Shown here: in pieces, positions 1 through 11,800 of the stretch | Layout: the number at the start of each line of letters is the position of its first letter | How positions within the stretch are numbered: position 1 is the stretch's first letter | From: Phymorhynchus buccinoides | Taxonomy: Eukaryota; Mollusca; Gastropoda; Neogastropoda; Raphitomidae | Direction of reading: 5' to 3' | Assembly (NCBI GenBank): GCA_017654935.2 | Contig: CM065686.1 | Coordinates: forward strand, 22,352,732-22,416,731 | DNA: 64,000 bases | Made by a program: the position numbers and the translations under genes | The notes under the pieces: model-generated | The model's database searches: none | Told to the model about the DNA's origin: nothing | What the model saw: only the letters and a program-made list of their open reading frames with translations

Positions 1-147
1 ACACTGGTTTCAGTTCATGCAACGCAGCAAAATGTCGACAAACATGCATATAAATCAAATCAGTTGTTTTCCAGAAAAAGAAGTCAATTACATCATTCGA
101 CCCAGTGACCCATTTCCATCATTGATCAATGACAGCATGCTGTTGTT

Positions 148-462
148 TCTTCTTCAAAATTCGTTCGCTCGGACAGTTTCTTGTCATATGAGCGTAGATG
201 CGTCATGCTGCCGTTATGCGCCTAACTAAGAAATAGTTAGGCCCAGCATGTCCGACTTCGGCTGAAGAAATCTTTGTAAGAATTTGTAGAAAAGAGGCAG
301 GAGAATGGACTGGTAAGGCAGAAAGATAGCAGATGACAGTAAGCAAAGGGAAAAGGCAGAGTCAAAGAGAATGACATAATCAGAGGAAGTTACAAGCACA
401 GAAGATCCAGAAGGTGGGGGAACTATTTGTACAAAAGACCCCCGGTATCCCCACGGGGGGAT
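148..462 (-). repeat. SINE family A copy, (GAA)n tail at left
   Basis: One of at least six copies of the same interspersed repeat in this window (others near 9.4, 20.9, 22.1, 24.4, 30.0 and 59.6 kb). Read on the minus strand it begins with a C-rich head around GTGGGGATACCGGGGG and ends in a (GAA)n tail. The copy at 30.0 kb has clear 11-bp target duplications, which supports retrotransposition. I see no convincing pol III A or B box, so its RNA ancestor is unknown. Confidence 0.75.
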
Positions 463-569
463 GCTGTTGTTTGATTTCTAGTCGAAAGACAAGAGGGAGA
501 CGATATAAACTGTTTTTAAACATAGGTACCGGCAATACAAACTGGAACGTTCAACATTTAAATGTTTCT

Positions 570-738
570 TCTCCCCCGAAGTCGGAGTGTGGCTGCCCAC
601 GTGGCAGGGTAATCAAAAACGGTCACACACGTAATGTTCTCATCCCTAGCTGGTGCATTTGTACTAAAGTGTTCAAGTGCTCTGGCTGTTGGGATGATCC
701 CTGGAGTCGTTAAGCCAGGGAACAACAACAACAACAAC
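570..738 (+). repeat. SINE family C copy with (AAC)n tail and 10-bp target duplication
   Basis: A compact repeat of about 170 bp that begins CTCCCCCGAAGTCGG and ends in an AAC run. It is flanked by the direct repeat AAATGTTTCT (560-569 and 739-748). Other copies lie at 10.64, 11.82 and 58.81 kb. The tail and the target duplications point to LINE-driven mobilisation. Confidence 0.75.
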
Positions 739-748
739 AAATGTTTCT

Positions 749-1368
749 GCATAGGATGATTTTCTTTGATACGAAGCACCACCAAACATATCTTCTCACT
801 TCTAATTCATGATTACACCTTTTGACACAATCAAACCGCTTGCACTTTCAACGATCGATTTTGTCCGATGTATAAGCGCCTGTCCTTTGCTTTTCCCCCC
901 CAGCTTTCTGGCTATCCTGAGCAAACTTCAAACGCAGCAAATAAAAATACTGCAAGATATAAAAGAGAGAACAAAATCACGCAAACGCGACGAAGCAAAA
1001 AATATCGATGAATATTTATGGCAGGCAAGGCAAGGGCAAGGGAAGATGAATCGTAAAATCACACTAAAACTGGAGCCGTTATGAAAGGGAGAAACGTAAT
1101 GGTCAGCTATCGCAAGCACCATCGAGGTCTAAACGATCTTCCTTTTCTCTCAGCCCCCCCCCCCCCCCCCCCCTCTCTCTCTCTCCACCCCCCCCACCCC
1201 AATCTAAACCTCTGATCATAAAACGGACATGACACACGATGACAAAAATCAATATTATGACAAACCAACCAATTTCGGGAAAATTGTTTTTAAAAACAAA
1301 AACAAAATTTTATTTAACTCAGGGAACGAGATAAGCAAGTTACATGCTTTTTTTTCCCACCCAGCCCT
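749..1368. other. Stretch without recognisable gene
   Basis: I see no supported coding sequence here. A poly-C run followed by CT repeats lies at about 1156-1190. Confidence 0.5.
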
Positions 1369-1615
1369 TTAATGCTTTCGCCGCCAGACATTTTTCAGCC
1401 ATAAAATACAATTAAACTTAACTGGGTAGAGAAAAAAAACATGTCTGCAATATTGTGAATTCCTCGGTGACATAGACAACATTAGGCCTAACCTTACCTC
1501 ACAAAATTAAGAAAATAAGGTCTTCGGATAACAGGCCTCGATTGGATGCCTTTTAGTGACATGGGTGTTACACCATTGTGGTGCTAAAATGCGACATTGG
1601 CGGTGAAAGGGTTAA
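1369..1615. mobile_element. TTAA-flanked MITE, family A
   Basis: Member of a family with ends TTAACCCTTTCACCGCCA and its inverse, flanked by TTAA. The left end here has drifted; the right end is intact. A TTAA target plus CCC... ends is the pattern of piggyBac-type elements. This assignment is by inference because no transposase is present. Confidence 0.7.
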
Positions 1616-1959
1616 CATTTCTGGAGGTAGATTATGTTTAAATTTGGATTTATTTCTCTGGGAACTAATTTGAGGAAGTATTAACAAAAACAAACAAACA
1701 AAAAACAAAATTAACTTTACCTACACAGCTTTAGTGCTTTAAATATTTCTTTCAGTAGGGCCTGAAGAAAAGTCTAAGATGCTTGAACATTCCCTGCAAA
1801 CTAGAACATGGGCGTTTGTGTTCTTTATTTTCTGTTAAATATTTATTTTGTCACATTTCATGACATATCACATTTTTCTTGCTGTTGTAGTCTTCTTTGG
1901 TAAAGTTTAACTCTTTTTTGTGTGTGTGTAAAGTTATTGTTTTGTTTTCATCCTAAAGT

Positions 1960-2310
1960 GTCACATATAATGCTTTATATCAACACTAATGCTGTTAAAA
2001 AAAATCCTGCAAAGCAGGGGTCCAGGGGCCGCCCAGGCTCTGACGGAGTGCAGGGACAGCACCCCTCCGGGGCGGCAATGCCCCCTGGAAGCTGAAGAGA
2101 AACAACAGTTTCCAATGTAATTGACAGGCTCTCGTTGCACTTTCTGGTTAAACTTCATGACTTCTATAACCAGCAAAATGCATCTTCTCAAAAATAAAAA
2201 TATATTGAAATTTTCATAATCCGGTGACGCCGGCTCTAAATAAGCAGGAGCATCCGTGACATCATGAGAATTGCATCGCTGCATGCGGTAACATGCATGA
2301 TGATTTAATG
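1960..2310. repeat. GC-rich interspersed repeat fragment
   Basis: Contains a GC-rich segment (GGGGCCGCCCAGG, then CCGGTGACGCCGG) whose pieces recur near 17.6 kb and at 31.36-31.40, 31.61-31.63 and 31.93-32.0 kb. Part of the element E family seen at 11.98, 12.95 and 17.6-18.3 kb. No coding capacity is visible. Confidence 0.45.
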
Positions 2311-2453
2311 ACACAATGCTAACTGAAAACCATTCATGATCAAATTACTATTTACACACGGGTAATTTTGTTAAAAATTCCTTTAATTATTCTCTTTACA
2401 CAAAAAGGAAAATAACAACAACAAAAATCAATACATTTATAAAAAATCTCAAC

Positions 2454-2627
2454 TACCGTATTTTACGGACTATAAGGCGATACTTTTCCCCCAGACTGAG
2501 ACCCCTGCACCTTATAATGTGACTGATAATACAGTAAGAAACTATAATAACAAAATCTGAATAGTGTGTAAAATTAGGGGGGTGCGCCTTATAATCAGGT
2601 GTGCCTTCTAGTCCGTAAAATACGGTA
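2454..2627. mobile_element. TA-flanked MITE with 25-bp inverted ends
   Basis: Starts TACCGTATTTTACGGACTA and ends with the inverse, one mismatch over about 25 bp, with TA at both borders. Diverged pieces of the same family flank the Tigger-like element at 9.83-10.53 kb. A Tc1/mariner-type MITE is likely from the TA target. Confidence 0.65.
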
Positions 2628-2857
2628 ATTAGATTCAAACATTGCAAAACACGCAAATAAAAAGAATTTCCCAGTCGTGTATGAAGCTTAAGAAATCCTG
2701 AACGGTTGTCCTGAAGGTGTGTGATTGTGACTAGAATGCACACACGTCTGTTAGTAGTCACTGGAAATTGAGCAAGTCATCGACTTGTTAGAAGTCTCAG
2801 AAACTTGAGCAAGTCTCTAACTTCCAACAATCTGTACACAAAGTCTGTTTTGCGGGA

Positions 2858-2975
2858 TCAACCTGACTAGCGCAGCGTGACAACTGATGGCATAAACCGC
2901 ACATCCTTCGGATGGGGACTTAAAGCTAGTCTGACCCGTGCGCTTTACGCACGTAAAAATCCCACGGCAGTTGAA
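2858..2975 (+). repeat. SINE family G, 3' portion
   Basis: Shares the segment CGGATGGGGACTTAAAGC and following bases with the 3' part of the tRNA-headed SINE at 18470-18685. The tRNA-like head is missing here. Confidence 0.6.
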
Positions 2976-3074
2976 AGTCGGTAAGAGCAGGGAGCAATCC
3001 TGCTGCCTGGTATGGCCAAATTGATAGCTAGGTTTCCCAAGTCTGCTCCCCCTCCCGCCACCCCTACATTCTTA

Positions 3075-3215
3075 AAAAAATTGGGTAGGTGCAGCACCGT
3101 AAGCGCTGTGCTCTCCGGGGGAGAGCAGCCCGAATTTCATAGTTAAGTCTCTGTTCGAATTTCACAGTTAAGTCTCTGTGACTTGAATATACCAAATACA
3201 TTTGCAAACACCAAC
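3075..3215 (+). repeat. SINE family D copy
   Basis: Begins AAATTGGGTAGG and carries GGAGAGCAGCCCGAATTTCA. Related copies are at 25.04, 33.80, 41.16 and 47.63 kb. An internal piece of about 25 bp is duplicated in this copy. Confidence 0.6.
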
Positions 3216-3348
3216 CAAGCCATGTGCAATGTATTTCTTCCCTACACTTCACTTATTGCTACAGCGGTCCAGTGTCCCTATATTCTGATCAGCAAAAGAG
3301 TCAGCTATAATTCTCTTTGTAGAAAGAGCATTTTATTTTAGGATTAGA

Positions 3349-3370
3349 TGATAAGAGAGAGAGGGGAAAG

Positions 3371-3432
<62 letters not shown>

Positions 3433-3580
3433 ATGTTGATGCTTTATTCAACAGTTTGTATCATGTATTGTTTCTGGGTGGGGTGAGTGGTAGTGATGGT
3501 AATGGTGTGTGTGTGTGTGTGTGTGTGCCTACGTGCCTGTGTGTGTGTGATGTATGTATGTGTATGCCTATTTGTATGTG
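3349..3580. repeat. (GA)n and (GT)n microsatellites
   Basis: A GA tract at about 3349-3433 is followed by a GT-rich tract at 3505-3585. A possible polyadenylation signal for the minus-strand MUS81-like gene (AATAAA on the minus strand) lies at 3443-3448, and another at 3332-3337. Which one is used cannot be told from sequence. Confidence 0.6.
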
Positions 3581-3604
3581 TGTGAGCGATTATATGTCCT
3601 TGCT

Positions 3605-3690
3605 TTTAATTTTTTGTTGTTGTTGTTAAGCGCATAGAGCTCCACATTTGGTGGAGGAAAGCGCTATATTAATGCTTCACTATTATTATA
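3605..3690 (+). repeat. LINE-type 3' end fragment
   Basis: AAGCGCATAGAGC...AAAGCGCTATATTAATGC followed by ATT repeats is a 3'-end pattern that recurs at 36.67-36.75 kb and, on the other strand, at 25.37 and 38.58 kb. It resembles L2/CR1-like 3' ends; the assignment is an inference. Confidence 0.45.
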
Positions 3691-4011
3691 GGAAGCCCCG
3701 CAAGAACTTGTCAAAACATTTTCACATCAAAGTGCTACTGCATAGTCCATAGTGTTCCGCAACTGAACCAACTGATTTCCATTCTGAGTCCTCTAAATAC
3801 AGTCACATGTGTGGAAATTGCCTTTTAAATCTGGTTACCAACAACAACAGCAAATAAATGACAGAGACACAGAGAGAGAGAATAAAAAAGAGGAAAAAAT
3901 ATAAAGAGAGAGAGACAAGACTAAATAAAAAGCTTTTTGGCAATAATTATCAAAGAGAGAGACAGACGGTTGAATTTTCCTATCAGCAATTTTAATCAAC
4001 TTCAGAACTAC

Positions 4012-4013
<2 letters not shown>

Positions 4014-4096
<83 letters not shown>
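4014..4096. repeat. (GA)n microsatellite
   Basis: About 83 bp of nearly uninterrupted GA just beyond the stop codon side of the MUS81-like gene, probably within its 3' UTR or flank. Confidence 0.8.
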
Positions 4097-4097
<1 letters not shown>

Positions 4098-4281
4098 AGA
4101 AAAAGCAAGGATCATATCATTGTACATGTCATAAACGAAAACGTTGACGCTTCAGCCTCCACAAACTAATCAATATAGGGGTAAAAGAAGGAAAAAAAGA
4201 AAGAAAACCCCCCAAACCCTCCCTATCAATCCAGGCAGCGTAAGAACGGTTATGGGTTATAGAGGGTCTCCCTTTTGCCGC

Positions 4282-5872
4282 CTACACCCCCGCCCTTCCC
4301 GGGCTCTCCAGGATGTCAATTACGCTGCGCTCCACATCCCCATCAAAACGACGCAACACCTCGGCAATTTCACTGCCCCTCATCTGCGGGAAGACGACGG
4401 CAATTTGGGCAATTTTATCGGCCGGCTGAACTTGAGTGTCGGCAATCTGGGGTGGGCTTGGTGCAGCACCACCGCCGCCGACGCTCTTACCCCCCATTGA
4501 GTTATGCTCCCCTGGCCGAGAGGTTATTCCCTTTTTCTCTGTGGCACGACAAAGAGTTGCTGAAGATGAAATCGTTTCTGATGGTCCCTGAGAAAGCAAC
4601 CCACCAATATCTATGTCTGGCAGACTGTCAGAGTCTGATCCGTCATGGCCGCGGTATCTCTTGCATACATCGGCTTTTTCATCATTCCCAGGTTTTATGC
4701 CAGAGTTAACGTCCTCGAGTTCTAAAACAGACTTAACCTCTGACCTACTGTTTGGAACATGAACGTCATCGATAGGGAATAAGCTTGACGTAGACGACTT
4801 CTCGGCTACAGATTTGTTTCTAACGACTTTATCATTCCACAAAGTTTGATGAGCAGATCTGACAGCAGTCGAATGTTCTTCACCCTCCAGTGCACTGCTG
4901 CTGACTGACAGTCCGCCGACCGTAGAAGAGACAGACATCTCCTTCACATCATCTATGTTGGAACGGCACAGCAGCGGAGGTGAAAACGACTCAGTGGGGT
5001 TTACTGGATGAGCATGTTTTTGTAGCCTAGAAGACAAGCCTTCATTAATAGATGGTTGATTTGAGGAAGCTGAACGAGTAGGAGAAGAAAAGTGATGAAT
5101 GTGCTCCACACCTTCACGATGCTTCGACGAAATGCTAGATGCAGACGCCACATTTCCTTCTTGGTCTTGTGGCCGGGGCTCAATTGGGTTGGATGTCGTC
5201 GAGCCTCCCCCACTTTCCTTCCTCCCTTTGCAATCTCCTCCCCTCATGGCCCAGTCAGATTTGACCTCTGGACACACAGCAGCGTTTCTCTCTGTTGCAA
5301 CAGCCACAGCCGCGGGATGGCTGCCTCCCTTCCTCCCACAGCCTTTGGAGGGGGTTTTGTTTGGAGAGACTTGCTGTCCAAATTTGTCCCCTGTCCTCTT
5401 CATCAAATAGACGCGACCCCGCGGGGAGCCGCTGAGGGTGGTGAGGGGCACGGGGGGACTGGCCCGACCGACCGTCTCCCCCTTACCAACCTTCTCCACC
5501 CCCCTGCCACCTACTGACCCGTTTTCTTTGTTGACATCCTGACACTGCTGCTGCTGACGCCTGAGAGAAAGTGGAGGGACTAAGGGAGGCAATTCGTCAT
5601 ACTCTTCGCAAAGTGTAGTAGGGGAAGAGTGGCTGCTCTTGAACAGCTGGGCCAGTTCTTGGGTTTCCAGTTGCTGCTCAAACTGGGGAGGGCTCCTCCG
5701 TTGGGGCAGGGCAGATTCTGGAGTGTTATTATCATCATCGTCGTCGTTGTCGCTTAGGACGAGCACAGGACCATCAGACTTGCTGTCATTCGCGGAGCTC
5801 GGTTTGATGCGTGGTGCCGACATTGATGTCATTTCCGCGATGACCAGGCCATCAAACTCCCCTCTCTCTGCC
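4282..5872 (-). CDS. MUS81: Last exon of the MUS81-like gene: SIM-like motif, disordered linker, CUE domain
   Basis: This 530-codon exon opens at the acceptor TTGTCATTTTCAG and closes at the stop codon at 4282-4284. Its first base completes the arginine codon left open by the 11660 donor, so the join is in phase. Near its start GPVLVLSDNDDDDD (about 5728-5766) has the hydrophobic-core-plus-acidic layout of a SUMO-interaction motif. A long Ser/Pro/Gly-rich region without clear domains follows. The last 45 residues (about 4303-4428) read as a CUE/UBA-like three-helix domain: KIAQIAVVFPQM, then EVLRRFDGDVERSVIDIL, with the FP and the DVE...IDIL signature. CUE domains usually bind ubiquitin. A separate CUE-protein gene is the alternative, but no initiator in a good context precedes the acceptor, and the phase match argues for one gene. 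Confidence 0.8.
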
Positions 5873-8800
5873 CTGAAAATGACAACCACCCAATACAGAT
5901 TACAAGATCATCGTGCTAATAAATTGTGGGTCGACCCAGTATCGCAGTACCTCCAGGATCGACCCACTATCTTCACAGGTAGAAATGTCCCATACGACCC
6001 TGTACCAGGTTGGAGGACGTTAACTCCTTTTTTCTTCCAATACAGATTAGAAACTTCAACACTTCTGAGTAACTGAACATTTTTGTGATCAATACATTTT
6101 GTTAACATTAAATCACTTCAACACTTTTCAATAACTGTGAACATTTTTTGTGATCAATGCATTTTGTGAACATTAAATCACTTCTAACACTTCTCAGTAA
6201 CTGAACATTTTTTTTTAATCAATACATTTGTGAACATTAAATCATGTTTTCATGGAATACGTAATGAAATTAAGTAGACAATTTTAAATCTGGATATGCA
6301 AATTATAATCAAAGTATCCATCTTGAACAGATATAAAGATCAATAACAAGCTTAACTCTAAATAATAATAAAAATGTTTACATTAATTTAATACAAAATC
6401 TTCCCAATTTTGCTGATCTTTGTTTTTCAAACTAATTAAAAACAAGAGGCAAAGCCTGCAAGGCTCACGTCTGATTGTTACTACTATAGCAGGCATGGGA
6501 ATTCCCATGACAATTCCCATGCCTGTATAGAGAGAATACTGTTATGTAGACACTTGTGCATCTGAAAACAGAATTAATTTTTATTTTACTGTGTAAATTA
6601 AAATTATTTCTATGCACCCCTACCCCTTTCTTTAAAATTTAATTATATGTATGCGCATGTAACATAGTGGAGCCCTATTTTTATTTTTGGCAAACAAGTA
6701 AAATTGAAAAGCATATTGACCAAGCTTTCAGAAAAAAACTTAGTGACCAATCCCCCTCCCCCACCCACCCCCACCGGGGTAAGGGGGGTCTACGGACACC
6801 TGTAGTAGGCCTAGTCTTTGCCTGTGGGTCTAAGCCTCTTACTCTTAGAAAATTAATAATTGAAGTTGCGTGATCTGTTACTGTTTTAAACTGATTGTTC
6901 ATGCGATGAAAACTTGTTCCACATCATCTACATTTCTGTAAGATATTTTATATTAGTCCTAATATTTTATTTTCGTTTCGTTAATCCCCCCCCCCCCCCT
7001 CTGCCACAAAGCAAAGGTCAAGGTCACAGCCAGCAAGCTCATCCATGTTTATCTTCCCCTGTACAGTCTTTGCTCATGGTGATCAATCGTCTAGGCCTAA
7101 CAAAGGATTCGTACGTCGAAGGCAGTGAAATCGACGAACCATGGATTTTCCGTATATTTTTTTTCAAGACTGAAATGAATGTGGGCTAAATGTTAAGTAC
7201 GTCGTCTTGATTATGAGGTAAGGCATGGACTCTAGGCCTAGGCCTTGTTGCCGGAAGTTATGCGCAGAGATGATGTGCAGCTGAACACGAACAACCGTTA
7301 CTCAAAGGCGCAAATAAAGCTAAACAACCGGGCCGTCAACGCACACACTCGGTACATCCATTTGTTACAGAAAATATAAGTTGACGACGTTAAAATGTAC
7401 CTATTTGTACACACCTGAAGTCTTGTGTTTCTTTTTAAAGAGCGTTTTTGTATATCTAATGGAGAGTCTTCTTTCCAGTATGTATCTCCTACTCGGTACA
7501 ACACAACAGTTACAGTAATCTCTGCAACAAATGATTTTCTTTCTTTTGTTCCTTACCGATGTATCTGACTGCTTTGATCGCCATGACTTGAAGGCTCACA
7601 TCAAAATCAAGTATCCTGCTAACTTTAACCCTCTAACATCTTATGTTTTTTTGAGAAAATGACAACGTTAAAGTTTCAGTGGAGAGTGAGAGTCTTCTTT
7701 AGTTTGAAGAGTGTGACTGAGTCAAGGTGAAGGTTGCACAACAGTAATCTCTGCAACAAATTATTATCTTTATTTTGTTCTTTATCAATGTATCTGACTG
7801 CTTTGATCGTCGTGACTTGAAGGCTCACGTCAAAATCAAGTATCCTGCTAACTTTAACCCTCTAACGCCTTATATGTTTAGAGAAAATGACAACGTTAAG
7901 GTTTGAGTTAAGGTTAAAGGTCGGGGCCACGGACGCAACACACACACACACACATACACACATACATACACACATACATACACACAGACACACAACCGAA
8001 CATGTACGATACTATAGACTCACTTCGTTTTAAAAAACGACGTGAGCCAAAAAACATGTGGGGATGTCTGTTGTATACATAGCTGTGATGAAAGGCATCA
8101 CATTGATAAAATATAATGTTCACTGGAACATAATTTGTATAGCTTTACTTTGTGTTAAAGGCTCCGAACTGAAAGAGCTGCATCATTGTGTACGGATTTC
8201 GTGCATTTAGTTTTTCTCATGCAGCACATGCATATTTTCAGCTGGAGTTGAATACACATTTTTTCCTTCGCCGGTCTGTCCTCTTTTCTAATTCACTTTG
8301 CTTTCTACCTTCGTACTGGCTGTCGAAGCTTGGTCAATCTGATTTGCTCTGCTGCCCTAGTGCAGAGGTAAGAGAAAGATAGCCTTAAGCGTTTACAGAT
8401 TTTAAACATTTGACTTCGTAAAGAGAAAAGATTTTTCATTTACTTTCCACTTAATTTGCAGATTGGAATCTTGTAATCTGTTTTCATTCTTTGTGAGGAA
8501 TTGTTAAATGATGTTGTAAATATAAATCTTTTGTTGGTACTGATTTTTGGCAACTTTAACTCAACTGTAATTGGTAAATTATGGTTTCGTTTTCTTGTAT
8601 GTTAAAGTCAAATTACCATTTCAAAATTCGGACAGCTTTCCGAAAACCATTGAGTTATTTAGAAATGTGGTTTTCTTATGTTGAGACATAGCTATAACTA
8701 CATAGGTGTCGGGAACCTTAAATGTATACTTTTGGTTGTTCACCATTATCGTAAGGTTAATTAATTACGATAAGTAAAGTTGCTTAATAGTGAACGAATG

Positions 8801-11800
8801 GAGTGTGCACGGAATAACAAACTATTAGTGTCGATGTACAGGGCACGCACGCATTAACATGCACACACAAACACAGACATGAGACTTATGCTAGTTTATT
8901 GTTTTCATCCTAAGAGCACCCAGTCTGTGCGCCCAAGAGAAGGCTGCCAGGGTGACTGGAGGCGCCCACGAGCTGGTGTTGGAGCGGCCTGAGAAGAGGC
9001 ACTGGTGTTGGAGCGGCCTGAGAAGAGGAGGCATTCTGCCGAGTCAAATGCCCGGAACAAACGAGCGAGACTACGAGGTCGTCGGCTCAAATCAAGAACC
9101 TAGCGTGCAAATTGCTCCGCGAAAGAACTGAGTATTTTTTGTGTGTTTGTGCAGTGTTGTGCGTGTTGCCCTTAGGTTTTTGCTGCTGTTAATATTCTTT
9201 GATATATGTATGATTGTGTGAGTGATTGAGTGTAAATAAATTGTTGTTAATATTTCAAATTGGCTTTGTTTATAATGTTTGTGGAGAGACTGAATAACGC
9301 GAGAGCATGTACTTCTGAATGAGTTGGATGTTTTGATTTCTGTCTTAACTTTCCGTTTGTGTGTGAATTTCGTTCGTGACAATAGCTCCCCCACCTTCTG
9401 GAAGTTCTGTGCTTGTAACTTCCTCTAATCTGTCACTCTCTTTGACTCTGCCTTTTCCCTTTGCTTACTCTCATCTACTATCTTTCTGCCTTACCGGTCC
9501 ATTCTCCTGCCTTTTTTCACGAAACTTTCAAAAACATTTCCTCCAGCCGAAGTCAGACTTGCTGGGCCTAACTATTTCTTAGGCGCATAACGGCAGCATG
9601 ACGCATCTACGCTCATAATAGACAGGAAACTGTCTGAGTGATTGAAGAAGAAGAAATTAATTCAAAAAACAAAACAAAACAATACAGGTAAGCCTGCTGT
9701 AGGACGATATTTTTTCCCCAGAGTGAGACCTTATGACTTCTGAAAATTATAGTAACAAAATCCAAATTAAATTAAAAAATTGGGGGTGCGCCTTATAAGG
9801 TGGGCTTTAAGAGTCCAAAAAATATGGTAATACAGTGGAACCTCCCTTATAAGACTCCCTCCCACATAAGACCTACTTCTCTGACATTGCCCTTCTTTTA
9901 AGTACAGACAAACCTCTATTCTAAGACTTCCAAAATGTCTGGAAAAATCGGTCGTATGACGGAGGTTTTCACTGGCAGCCGTAGAAAGAAAAAGTTCAGC
10001 ACAGTTCATACTCTCTTCTTCATGCACACATACAATGACATATTAAAACTGGATTTGGGTCTTTCCAACTCCATAGGATTGTGCAATCGATGTATTACAG
10101 TTTCACTTTGCTGACTTCTGTTAATCACCTCCACTCTCGTCCAAAGTCAGTGGTTTTCTTTTTCAAAGTCAGTGGTTTTCGTGCTTTTCCTACGCTTTCC
10201 GCCATCTTTTCTACAACAAGGGAAGCGACTCCGCTTTCAGGCCCTTGACCGTGGTTGTTTCCCTTTGCTCGAAGTCTATGCAGACGACAACAACGGTCGT
10301 AAAAACCAACAAAATGGCGGTCGTAAGTCGCGTTTTAGAGGAAGTCGTTTAAGAGAGGTCGTTTACATAGTAAAATGCATCCGTGCCAACAAATCCGGTC
10401 TCAAATGAGAGGTGGTCGCTTAACAGAGGGTCGTAAAATAGGGGTTTGCCTGTATTACAATTACCTCCATTATAAGACCTCATTTTGGATGATTTTTGAA
10501 GGTCTTTTAAGGGAGGTTCCACTGTACTTTCTGACTAAATTACTAGTCATATTGTAAGATGTGCAGGGACCTCAGTTTGGGAAAAAAAGTATCGCCTTAT
10601 AGTCCGTTAAAATACGTTATTCTTATACTAAAGGGAAGTTGTTGTACCCTGGTTTAGACTCCAGGGATCATCCCAACAGCCGAAACACTTGAACACTATG
10701 GTACAAATGCACCAGCTAGGGATGAGAATATTATGCGTGTGACCGTTTTTTGATCACCCCACCATGTGGGCAGCCACACTCCGACATCAGAGGATTTTGA
10801 ACACTAATAATGTTATGCTAGGAGCTTGTCATGGCTAAAGGCAATCCCGGCATAATTATGCAGAGCATAAACAACATTTTTATGTAGCCTTGGTGTTCTA
10901 GCCTATGTCAATTGGTCTGACCCAGTCTTAAGTCAAGGCGGATACTATTGGCCACCGCAACTAGGGTTATTAACTCCCTTGACAGTGAAGAGTTAATCCC
11001 TTGTTGGTCAGCATCCAAAAGGGCATTCACTCTTGCAAAAGGCAGCGATTTAGTGGCCTCCTCCTCCAAAATCAGAATGCGTCGGCTGAATGCAGCGAGG
11101 AGACCAGTGGAAAAAAAAGACACATACGTACCCATTGTGGCCTTACGTGGCCTTACGGAGCGGGAACGCAGAAGAAGCGGCCTCAAATAGGGTTATTGAC
11201 AAGAGTTACGCTCTTGTTTGGTCAGTACTCAAGCATCTACCAAGGGCATTCACTCTTGCAAAAGGCGGTCGTTGCAGTGGCCAATAGGGATTCTTCTTCT
11301 TCTGCGTTCGCAGGCCATAATGGGCAAGGTACGTATGTGTCCGGTTTTTAGTTTTCACTGGTCTCCCCGCTGCGTACAGCTGACACATTCCGATTTCGGA
11401 GCTCAAATGAAAAAAATTATTTGGAAGATTATTTTTGAAAAAAGGCAGGAGAATGGGCCAATAAGTCAGATAGATAGTAGATGATAGAAAGCAAAGGGAA
11501 AAGGCAGAATCAAAGAGAGTGACAGATTAGAGGAAGCTACAAGCACAGAACTTCCAGAAGCTGGGGGAACTATTTTTACAAAAAATATTTTGGTGAAAAT
11601 ATCGCATCCCCATGGGGAGCCAATAGGGATAAATGTAGACCCCCTGACCAAAAGCCGACCTGTCTTTCAGCTGCGCTGTGGTGCGGGCCAGATGTCGGAC
11701 CGTGTCCAGCATGGAGTCCAGGGACACCACCTCCAGGGAGGGGTGCTGCTTGAGGTCACCCAGCACACGCTGCACACACAGTATGAGACTGAGAGAGCAA

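Noticed and set aside
4275..5517. Plus-strand frames over the CUE exon
   Set aside because: Antisense shadows of the long minus-strand exon.
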